Source of the DNA: Undaria pinnatifida
Taxonomy: Eukaryota; Sar; Phaeophyceae; Laminariales; Alariaceae
NCBI GenBank assembly: GCA_012845835.1
Contig: JABAKD010000020.1
Location: 3,234,936 to 3,298,935 of the forward strand
DNA: 64,000 nucleotides
Direction: 5' to 3'
Shown: positions 47,301 to 59,300 of the stretch, one piece after another
Layout: every line of letters starts with the position of its first letter
Numbering within the stretch: the stretch's first letter is position 1
Made by a program: the position numbers and the translations under genes
The notes under the pieces: generated by a model
What the model saw: the letters and a program-made list of their open reading frames with translations, nothing else
Database searches by the model: none
What the model was told of the DNA's origin: nothing

Positions 47301-50300
47301 ATCGATACCGACACACACAACAGGCAGTGTACAACTTTTCAGACTGCGAAATGGTGATAATTCACGACCACTACTCTGGCGCTCTGTGATGTGGTTCACG
47401 CAATCCGAACAGGTACATGGCACTGGCGTTCCGCGTGCTCTCCTCGGACCTCAAATTCGCAGGAATAATTGTGGCCGGTGGGGCGGTGGACGCGCTCATT
47501 TCCCTCACGCGGTCGGCCGATAAGCCTTGTCGCCTAAGGTACGGTATTTTCTAACAGTTATTTTAACAACGTTATCTGTGAGTTCGACGAATGCATAGGG
47601 TCGGTACTCATCTCTTTGCAAGCTGCGTAATACACCGGTCGCCCGTTTTAAGTAAGTTTTCGTGCGTCAAAACCTACTATAGTATACGATATAGATACGG
47701 CGTTTATTACGGTGCATTGGAGAAAGGCAACACTTTCAGCAACGTACCAATACTGACCGCGCGCCTGTTGTAACTAAGGCAATCCGAAACTCTACCCCTT
47801 CCCCCCCCCCCCCCCCCGAGCCCTCCCCGGGGAGGGGAGAACTTGGTACAATGATGTCAATACTTGCCGCAACATGCATGGTGTGGAGTACGACGGGGTG
47901 CCATCAATTCTTCCATCCATCCATCCTCCGACCCCCTTCTCGCCCCCCGATCTGAACGCTTACCGTTTCGTAAAAGCTGCGCGCAGTCGCTCTGCAACTT
48001 GATACGGTTTGGTATCCGTCTGGACTATCTGATCGAGTGCGGGGTGGTCTCGGCGCTTGTGCACCTCGCGGACCCAGGGGACGAGACGACGTCGGAGTGC
48101 TGTGCGGTGGCGCTTTACCTGTTCTTCTGCCACCCGGCCGTGCTCGCCCTGATCGACGGACACGAGGTGCGTACAGCCGATGAATATAGGGGTGTAGTAG
48201 CGCAGGCACATGGTAAATGCTTCACTTAAGGGTAGCGGATTAAGCAGCGCACAGCTCGGAAACGGGTAGGAATAAGAAAAGAGGGCGAAGACGAGCGGCG
48301 TTTGTTGGTTGTGTAGCACTAGCCACTGGCCCACGCAGTCAAGTGACTGCGTGGGCCAGTGGGTAGTGCTATATAACCAACAAAAGAGGGGAGAGAGCCC
48401 CGGAGATCCCTGTCACGAACTCCGATTTTGAAACTGCTTGTTGGGCGTGGACGCAGCAAGTGCCGTAGCCGAGCCCATCGCGTGACGGGGATTTTCAGCC
48501 CACCGCTTTGAGGTCACTGCTGCTGCTCGTACCCGTACCTTGTAGATAAGAAGAGTAGAACGGTAGTCCGATGGTAGTCTTAAACCCGACCAAGTAACAG
48601 CCCAGTCCTACCTACCCACCCGTGCAGAAAGAGTTACCGCACTCTGCAGGGCAAGGCACACACTAGGCATTGAGCGCTTCTGTCGCAAATAATTATCCGT
48701 TAAAAACCTACCAATCTTTTCAGGTTGTTCGTGCGCTGCTGGACCTCTGCCGCGTGGGCACGACGAACATTCGCAAGCACTGCGTGGCGGCTATTTGGAA
48801 CATGACCAACGTGGAGCAGGTCGCACACGGCGGGGGCAGCGCAGCCGAGAGCATTCCCATGCTTCTGGTGAGATACTGATGCCGTCTCGGGTGTCGTCGG
48901 CTTAGCGCAAGGGTTGTCTTCGACACGTTTCTCCTTCTATCTCTTCGCAAAATAGCCCAGCTTAACTTTAAATTGTTTGTCTCCGAAACGAGTGTGCAAC
49001 GGGAAGGAGGTTACGTAGGTTACGTACCACATTCCAAACGTTTCTGGACCGCTAACTTACGTAGTTGGACCGTCAGAGCCGTACGGTTTTTCTGGTTTAG
49101 TTTGGCGTGTTCATTTGCTGCGCCGTACACGACGTACCAACCCCGAATATCTAGACTCTTCCCCCAAAACGCGCCAAGATTCCGCTTGGCCGCGTTTTTT
49201 CGACTTCGACAACACAGAAACAGTGACAAATTCCTCTCTTCTTTTGTTTTGTGGAACCAATTTTTTTTTTCATCGTAGGCCTCGTTGGCGTGAAAAGCTG
49301 AGCATCGAATACTCATCAACCGGTCGAAGCCCAGCTGACGCTTTTTGAAATCATTTTTTTTATCAAATTTAGTTGTTTTTTTACTATCTATGTTAGTGTG
49401 CTGATCGGCCTTCAAATTTCAACGTTTGGACAGGGACTGCTGCAAACGGAATCGGACAGAGAGCTCAAGGCAGATTGCGCCGCGGCTCTGTACAACCTTG
49501 CCCGAAATCAGGCCAACTGCCAGGTCAGTCAGCGCGTCAAAACACAACGCACGCGCACCTGACACGTCGGTTGGGGTTAATTTAGACGTCGCGAATTCCC
49601 GCACGGGTGCGGAAGATTGCCAATGCATGGGAGCCACGGCGTTGCGGAAGGTTGTCAACGCATGGGAACCACGGCGTTACCAACGGTTTCACGTCAAACA
49701 GCGTGTCATTGGAACAGACCTACTCGTACAAACTCTTCTAACGCACCGGGTTCCCCTTGCGCGTCGAGTGCTCCACCCCCCCCCCCGCCCCCCCCGCGTC
49801 GTCGCCGTTGTCGTCGGTCTGCCATGCGACGACAGACTTTTCAAGTGAGGCGCGAAACATACTCCCACACACGCATACCGTCACTACTGTGGTTCCGCGA
49901 CTTGCCTGCCTTGTCGTTCCTTTATGACGTTCGTCCCTAACGCTCCACCGCTCTACCAGCACGTCGGCGTGCAGTCTCCAATATGTTGCATGTGTAGAGC
50001 GAACAGCCTTTTTAGTTAGTAGACGAAAAGAGTTGATACATATCCTTTCCCCCAAAATTTTGTCGCTTTTGTGTATGCTGCACTGGCCGCGGAGGTCGTT
50101 TTTTTCAGCGCTCAAGCAGGCGAAGTAGCTTCTTGACTAACACCTTGCGAAGCCGTCCGCTTGACGGCATACCCGGATCGCACCACTGTACGGTCCCCGC
50201 GCCTAGGCGATGATAGTGTCTGGAGCGGTGCTTCCCATCATCATGCTGGCCAACTCGGGGTCCTTCGAGACGAAGGTTCAGTGCATGTCCATCCTGCAGA

Positions 50301-53300
50301 GGATGCTGCTCGGAAAGGACATGCCGGAGGAGGCAAGTACAGAGCACTCGTCAGGATCACAACTATTCGTAGCGGCCTTCGTCACGATATGCGCACCAGG
50401 CTTCAATCACGTTGCAGCACCCTAGGCCAGTAGAGAAGGGCACCGGGAATGGATTGAGTAGACAGTGCGAACCAAGTCGGCTTACTTCGCTCTCTCCCTC
50501 CCTCCCTACCTCCCTCCCTCCCTCCCTCCCTCCCTCCCTCCCTCCCTCCCTCCCTCCCTCCCTCCCTCCCTCCCCCCTCCCCCCCTCCCTCCCTCCCTCC
50601 CTCCCTCCCTCCCTCCCTCCCTCCCTCCCTCCCTCCCTCCCTCCCTCCCTCCCTCCCTCCCTCCCTCCCTCCCTCCCTCCCTCCTTCCCTCCCTCCCTCC
50701 TTTCCATCCTGCCCCCCCCCCCTCTCCCTCCCTCCCTCCCTCCCTGCCTCCCTCCCTCCCTACCTGCCTCCCTCCCTGCCTCCCTGCCTCCCTCCCTGCC
50801 TCCCTCCCTCTTCCCTTCCTTCCCTTTCTCCATCCCCCCCTCCCCTCTTGACAATCCTGCACACTCTCCTCCCAGTTAATGACTCAGTCTTTCGTCCGTA
50901 CTCTCCTGGGCATGTCCAAAATGGAGCACCGAGATACGCAGCAGCGAGTTGTAATTGCCGTGTACCGAATATCTTGCTGCAAGCGGGGCCGGGATCTCCT
51001 TCTGGAGGAAGGAGCGCCGGAGTCGCTGATACGCCTGATCAGCAAGCCCAACGAGGAGATGCGAAAGGTGCGGCCCGGCACACAGAACGAACCACTGTCA
51101 CGCTCTAACCCACCGCATGTCATCACAGGTAAGCTATGGCCGTTAGTGTCTCTGCTTGTGCATCGAAAATAAAGTGAATCTGCGCCGGCTTCTTGCCATC
51201 AATGATTTTGAGCGGACCTTGCCACTTATTCGTTGAGTGGGGTTTTTACCGCCTGCACCGTTTGTCGAGGTCCTGTTTGCAATGGCACCGCAACGGCACC
51301 AGTTCGCCGACACCCGGTACGCGCCCCTGTGCTTCAACATGCGCCCGGGATACCCCACTAATACCACCGCCAATGGTTTCATTCATGATCGAACCAAGAA
51401 CACATGCGAATATCCTCCTCGCGTCTTCGCCCACGAGGTAGCGTGGACTGCGAATGAACGCCATCCATACCAAAGGTATGCCTTGTCAAGCACAAAATAA
51501 CCAGGTTGCAAAATTGCAGCCGAGCTCCCGGTCCAACAAGTACGTGACCGCCCCAAATTATTCTACAACAGAGGGACAGAGACACGATGCTTACAACCCC
51601 CTTGCCCCGCCCCCCCCCCGCCGCCGCGTACGCCTTCAGGGTTGCGCTAACACCCTCCTGAACTTGGCGTCCGACCCTGGGCGTGAGCTAGAGATAGTTC
51701 AATGCGGCTCTGTATCGGTGCTGCTGATAACCGCGCTCGTGGCCTCTGATAGCGACGAGACCCGACACTCCTGCACCAAGGCCATGACGAACCTCTTGTG
51801 CGAAAAGAAGGTGACGGGAGCTGAACCAAGCAACTTTTTTTTTAGGCTGCATAAGTACGACAGGGGACGGGGTATGATCATGTCATGTCGCATCAGGGGG
51901 GGAAGGGAAAAATCGTGTCGTGCAAGTATCGTGTGCACCCCAGCCGTCTAGCATGCTGTAGATGAGCTTCAAGCGGACGGTTTCCCAGCGGAAGGGTGTA
52001 GTTAGTTTGTGCATGGCCGTAGTCGTATGACCATAGACCCTCGCGTCCATACCATGCCGGAACGGAGCACGTCGGGTTTTTACCAACCAGGCAGGCATTG
52101 CTTGCACCAAGCGCGAAGCGCCGTGAGGTGTTCGGCGAGTCGCACGAAGAGTGAACTGCATCCTTCCAAGAACCGCTCGTGAGACGGATTTCGGCACCTC
52201 GTGCCTACTTTCTTGCTTATGGATGACAGCGCCAATGAGGTACTTCGTTTTCTGGTGTGGCCACTCCAGATATAGCAATGTGTATTACTATGGAACTGCC
52301 TCGTGGGTGCCTTACCATATTCACACTACGTGATGCGACCATTGCCCTTGTGCCCACAAGGGCAATGGTCGCATTACGTTATGTGGGTATGTTAGGGCAT
52401 CCACGAGGCAGTTCCATAATAATACACATTGCTATATCTGGAGTGGCCACACCAGAAAACATAGTACCTCATTGGCGCTGTCATCCATAGTTCCACCCCG
52501 CACAATATGATCTAACTCGATAACCATCATGGTGACCGCTAAAACCAAAAACGGGTACCCTGGTTGTCTATCTCACGCGGCGACTGGCATATTTTACAGC
52601 GTCGCTGCCAACCAACGCCAACCCCACTTACACAAATATTTTTTTACAGCGTCGACGCCAACCGAGGCCAACCATTATATATTTTCAAGGGGGAGGGGGG
52701 GAGAGCGGCCGTGTCGGAGTCTTTTACAAATTTTAGATGGTTGGGCGGTGCATGTAAATTTCCCGAATCTCTCGTTTATATTAGTATGTATCTCCACCGA
52801 GATTGCTTTTCTAATCGTTGCCTTGCTGCGAGTCACGGCTGCCTCAATATAACCCCGAGCAATGCACGAGGCGTTTCACCGCCAGATCCAGAACATATCG
52901 CCACAGGCAATGATCCGACGTTAGTCATCCGATCTGCACCACCCTGGAATGCCTCCCCTGCCACCTGAACTCCCTCTCCGTCTTCCCCCAGGCCCATCGC
53001 AAAATGTTTAAGGATGGGGTAGTGTGGGGCTTGGCGACGATGAGCAAGTCGAAAGACGTTACCATCGCAAGGCTTTGCGCGGTAGCATTGTGCAACCTGA
53101 GCTGCGAGTATTGGAAGGACATCGCTATGTCCAACTCTATGCAGGTGGGATCAACAGCACGGGACGCATGCTATGGCGGAAGGTACACCTTTTTCTTCCC
53201 TGCAAGGTTCTTGGCTTGAGGTAGAAGGTACACCTTTTTTTTCCCTGCAAGGTTGTTGGCTTTGAGGAGCTCTAAATCTCATTCAAAACCTGATTGTGAT

Positions 53301-56300
53301 TAAACTGAAAAAAGGGAAAACCGATCAACAGTCCCATGACCTAGGTGTACCAACATAAAAAAAAAAATGTTTGCGAAACAAAAATGGCATGCGGATGATT
53401 TGGGTTTCAAACAAAAGCAACCTTGCGAAACAAAAAACGACATGCGAATCATGTGGGTTAACCAAAAGGCAATGTTGCGAAACAAAAATGACATGCGGAT
53501 GATTTGGGTTTTAACCAAAAGCAATGTTGCGAAACAAAAAATGGCATGCGGATTATTTGGGTCATGTAGCCGAGTCATTGAGGGGGAAAAACGCAGCCCG
53601 AAAGTGCTACATACCTCTAAGGTAGCACGCGTCGTGGCCTTCGAGGCTGTGGTGACGTTGCACACAGCACATTTTTACAGTTCACATCTCGTACTCGGAA
53701 GCGTGCCCCCTTAATGTGCCCACTTGTGCGTACTGGGTACCACGCGTTTTGTTACGCCGACGTGCTGTAGTTGTTTATCAACCAAAACACTACACACCAG
53801 TGGTGAACACGGTCGGGACTTGAAAGCCTAGCTTGCAGAAAAAGCTCCTCGGTCACCTTGTTTCTTCGTCGTCCAGTCTGTTCCAGCTCGTATGCTCGAC
53901 GCCCAGCGAGCGTCAGGCACGCCAACGTCTTCGACGTCTCCGGTGGGGTGCCACAACCTGGCCTAACGCGCTAACTCGAGCAAAACCAAACGGGCGACTC
54001 TTCCCTGGCCAGCGGGACGAGGACACACGTTGCTACCGTAGCGGTGTGCACGATTTTTTTCTTGTTTTCTGAGGCGCCTGACTTGAGCAGCTCTATTTTT
54101 TTTGTTTTCTTACGAAACAAACCCATGGCCCTAGATTTTTATGGAGAAAACAATAGTCATATTTCAAAAACAAGAATGACAAATTTTCCGACGACTTCGT
54201 TGTCAAGAAATCCTCGTCGTTCAGAAAATACAATTAGCCCAAAAGTGGCTTGAGGAGGTCTATACTGTATGCCGGTAAGGCATTTTTTTTTTTCCGAGTA
54301 AACTGGAAGCGCAACTCTCCCATGGCCTGGATTTTTTTCTTCAAATAGTCATATTTCAAAGCGAGAATGACGAAATTCCGACCATTTGGGCTCAAGGAGG
54401 GTTAAGGAGCGGTCCCGTCATTCAGGAAAATGAAAATGGCCGAAAAATGGTATACGTTAATACCTTTACCGTAACGTGCGTTAGAGGAGACCATCCGCCG
54501 TCACCGTGTGGTCATTTGACTTTTATTCCCTGCCGCGCCCCTCCAACCTTTCCCGCTGTTTCCCGCGGGGCTAGGCAATATATGGTTTGACTCGATCGGA
54601 GGACGAAGCCGCCATGACAGCGGGGGCTAAAACCCTTCACAACATCTTGCTGCGTGCTCAACGCTTGGACGGGGTGGACCACCTTTTCTCCAACACGGTG
54701 GGTTTTGCTCCGAAACGGTGCCGTGCTGAACAGAGCCGCAGCGGGCATTACATCGGAAAGAACGAGGCCTTGTTTCCTCAAAGGAGACATTCCGCGCTAT
54801 TAATAGGAGTGCCGCAGAAGTTTATGAGCTCCGAAAACACGAGGAGCTCAATATATCACCCCAAGACATTCGTTTCCGCAACACGGCCGACAATTATTGT
54901 ACGCGCTCGCTACGGTAGTCCTACAACGATCATGCCGGGAAACTTATCACATCACCAACCGATAATTCCACGCTCGAGGAGATCAACCGTAACACCATCA
55001 GAAACGTTTGGCCCAAACCATGCCGCCCCTACCGAGGGAAGACTCAAAGGTCAATCCTTGCCAAATGAAAGCGACAGCAGGACGTATTGAAGTGCAACCG
55101 AGCTGTTGCGCTTGTTGTTGCGCTTGTGTTGTGTCGCCGTTGTTCTAGCGATGGGATAGAGCTCCCACGCCGCCAGCTCCACGCCGAACACGTTCGTATG
55201 GTGATTCGGCGCAAACTTGAGCTGGCTTTTCCTATCGATTGTTCGCGATTTCCCTCTCGCCATCATGAATTCGAATATCTCCGCGAGACATCAGCTGCCA
55301 CACGTTACATCCCGACCAAGGATCATGAGCGCGCCGACGACACCGACACATGATTGTCATGGCAGGTGCCACTTGCACGGCTAGCGTTGGAGCACAAATC
55401 CAAAGAGGTTCGATTGGTGGGCCTAAAGCTCGCACACCTCGTGTCTACCACCGCGGCTTCAAGGGAAACCGCTACGCGCCACGGCTTGCTGGAACGGATC
55501 GACATCAACGAGTTCGTCAGTGACGAGCGTGAGTCAAAGACACATAACAATATGAACGGTTCACTCGCTGGGGAAGGCAACGAAATCGGTTGAACATTTC
55601 TCGGGCGCGGGCGATTTGTGTCGGTCGGACTACAAGACGATATGCTGTGAGATGCAATCCGCATGACACACCCTCAAGTGCCTTGGCTAGAGCCAGTTTT
55701 CCAGATGCGACGTGTGCACCCCCCTCTTGAGTTCGATGCCTGCAGTAGGTTTCTCCTCCATGCACGGCTTCATTCCTAGAAGATAAGGCATGCCCCCCCC
55801 CGTCCCTCCCCGCCTGTCCTACTCGCAAAAGCGCTGTGCTACGCGTTCTGCTGCACGCTGTGCACATTCGCGCTGGATCCCGCTACCCGCTCCTCGGTCC
55901 TCAAATCCGGCTGCGTCACCAACTTCCCGGTCCTGTGCGCCATCAGCTCGCGGATCTTCGACCGGCTAGCGCAGTTCATGTACAGCGTGTCCTGCTCTCC
56001 AGAGCATGTGCCGCGTCTGGTGTTCGAGCACGAGTGTGTTAAGGTTGTAGCCGTGGTCCTCGAGCCTCGCGAAGAAGTTCGACCGGAGTCGTTGGGTGGC
56101 CCCAGGGACACGTGCGCAGCGCTGCTCTTCAACCTGTCCACTCAGGTGTTTCATTGTCTCTGAGGGCCTTGAGCGCGTGTTTGAACGAAGTTGCATGCGA
56201 CGTTTGCACGAAAGGGTAGAAGGAAGATGGGGCATATTCTAGGTGTCTATTCCAATCGCGTGTTCTAGCACTGTCCGTGCACCCGCCATCTTGTCGCTGT

Positions 56301-59300
56301 CGCAAGGCATTACAAGGTGCTTATCACCTCGTAGTCATTTTCTCGGTCTCTCAATCCTCTGATAATTCCCGGTAAGATAAAGAACAGCCTCGCAGCTCTT
56401 ACGAGCACCGAATCATGCGTCAAGCTAAGCCAAAATCCGCCAACCTTTTTTTTTCCCGGCTGCCCCGCCGTCCTCTGCGCCATTGGCGCTGCAGGATGAA
56501 GTGAAAACGGAGCTGGTTCTGAAGGGCGGGACCCGATTAGCCTTCGCCTTGTGGAAGAGAGCGGGCCCGCAAGCCCGGCGTAACTGCTCGCTCGTCGCGT
56601 GCAACTTGGCCGTAGGGAAGGTACGCTCTTTCCCCCGCAGCCTCCTTTTCAACCTGTCGTGTGTACGGCACCCGACCGCGTTCCACCACCGCTTGATAAG
56701 CCCGTGGTGACGGCATGTGTCCTGACGTTTCCCGTTTGGGGTGCAGTCTTAGCTTAAACTTTTCGCTGGTATTGGGTCGGTGTACCCTCTCGCCGATGTC
56801 CACTTTTCCCGTCGTATTCATAGTAGTCTCTGCATGCTTCTGAAAATCGCCGCGCCGCGCACGCGGTCGAACTGTTAAGACGTTGTATTCTATCCTCAAA
56901 TGCGGACGCATCACGCATAGTCGAGTGTAAGCGGTTGCTTGTGGTATGCTGGGCAACTGCAGATATTGCCGACCGCTTGCATCGACATCGTTTAAACTGA
57001 GAGCCTGTTTCAGCAAGTTCTCTATATTCCCCTAACGACGGCAACGCATGGCTTCAACAGCCTCACGATTACAGCCTCACTTGTGATGTCCTCTCCCCCC
57101 CCCCCGCCCCCCCCCGCCAATCTTACCCATTCGTCAAGTTGCCTCCCGGTAACCGCATTTTTGCGTAAAAAAACATCGCCTACCATTTGCCTTAGCCTGT
57201 AGATTGACACAAGGTGATATCGCATCCTCTGCGGAGGACACAACCCTTCGTGACGGCTGCCTGCCGCTGCTTCACTTCAGCGCTACCATATCGACGCCAT
57301 TGCGGCTCTCAATATTGACGCGATCACACCCTTCAAATCTTGCTTCGTCATTGAAAAAGGTCAACACGGCTACAATGGTGCGTCACGGCGCCGGGCAGCT
57401 GCTAGTAGACCTGGTGGCTGAAACGGATCGGCAGAAAGATGCGGATGTTCGAAAAAGGGCGTCTGCCGCCTTTCGGAATCTTCTCTGCGTCTCTGTAAGC
57501 ACAGAACACTCTGCCACGCTGCCACACCGTACACTTGCCTGTCTCGGTTTTCGGGTCTAGCGGAAATCTATTTAAGCGAAAAGGACCTACAGCGGTGTTG
57601 CGGAGCACTATGGAAGCGAGATCAGTCGTCGATCGTCTACTCTATACACCTCGTGCCGCACACAAAAAATTCACCTTTCCGATTTTCGTGAAAAAATACT
57701 TTGCGCGAAAAAGCTACTTACAACACCGATTTTAGATTTGTCGTTGCGGCTGGACATTGCAGGTCAACATTCACTTATTCGTCGCCTTTGTACGATCGCG
57801 CTCGCGAACGACTCCCGTAGACAACCTAGCTTCCCCCACCCATCTGTTTATCCTATGACTCCTCAGTCGTAAATCCCCTTGATCGATTGTCTTGATACGC
57901 AAGCCGCTCGACGTATAGCTGTTGTGCATCTGCCCGAGCTCTTGCGGGAAAACGTGTTTTTTTTTGGCAGGGAAACCACGTACAGCTGGCCGAGGAGGGG
58001 GTGATCTCCGCTCTGATTGATCTCGCCAAGACGGAGTGCCCAGTAGTGCGGCGTAACTGCGCGTCGGCGATGAGGAGCATGACGTGCAAGGCGGAGATAA
58101 GGCAGCTGCTGATCGCCAGCGGGGCGATCAAGGTCATCCTCGACGACGCCACTAATCAGGTCATCGACTTTGAGAAAAAACTGTTATCCTCAACGACCAA
58201 GGGCATTCATGTGGCGCCATACGATTGTTTGTGCCCTTTCGCACTCACCGATTTTTGGTTGGTGCGCCTTTCTTTGGTTGGTACGCAGGTGGTTTATAAA
58301 TAATTTATATATACACCGTCGGTAATCTCTAAATTATCTCGCTGTGGTGCTGCGCAGGTTGCATGGTAATGGCCCATCTACACCAACCAGTTGTAACCTC
58401 GTTTCTCTCAAACGTCGCATCATCCAAGGTCCACGACCACTTTATTAGCAACTAACTGCCTGCTCCTGCTGACAACCCCCGCTTTGAGACGCCTCGTGGC
58501 TCTAGTCACAAACTCCTCTTGACCGTTTCCAGGATTCGGACGAGCATCTGGCGATCAACAGCGAACTCCTCTGCGCGATAGAAGCAGAGTCTTGGATCAA
58601 CGGGACTAGGGGTATACTAGTCGAGTCAAGAGCGCCGCCTTTGCCAAAGCTGGAGCAAAACTGCTCGCTGCTCCCATCGACCGCTGATGACCGTGGCAGC
58701 AGGGCGGTAAAAGCAGCAGCAAGGGCCAAGGCAGCGGCGGCCTTAGATAAAGAGGGGGCAGCTGTACTGTACAGCATGCCGTGGCAGAAGCTAGAGGTGA
58801 GTGCAGTTGCGAGTGGGGGACCCCCCTTCGATCCGCGAGAACAGAGCTTTGAAAATTTTACCCTCGCCCCTCTTTTGTTCTGTCAAGAGATCGGAGGGGA
58901 GGTCTCCCCCAAAACCCTACTTCGTGATACTTTTTCGGCTCAAGACAGATACTCGCCAACTAATCTGGCGGTGTACCATTCGTTGCATGCATTCATGCCG
59001 TATTACATAACGAGGAATATTTCGTGCTTCTGGCCCCCAAAAGTCAGTTTTCCGGGGAGACTCCTCTCGACCGCCTAGTGTTGGCGGTGTCGGCTTTATA
59101 TAGTTCCGCCTGTTTTCGGCAAAGGCACGGCGCTACTGCCGGTCCAGACACGCCTTGCACATATCACCAACGCCCGCTCCTTTGGGGGGGGGGGGGGATT
59201 AAAAAGGAGGCATACGCCTACCGATCGCTTGTTCTTCCCTAGCCCCTTGCCGAAAATCAGGTTTCACGCGATGTGCACATCGCCTAGACGTGCTGCGCTC

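Noticed and set aside
50363..50879. Pro-Ser-Leu and Arg-Glu-Gly repeat proteins
   Set aside because: Intronic CCCT repeat between two well-supported ARM exons.
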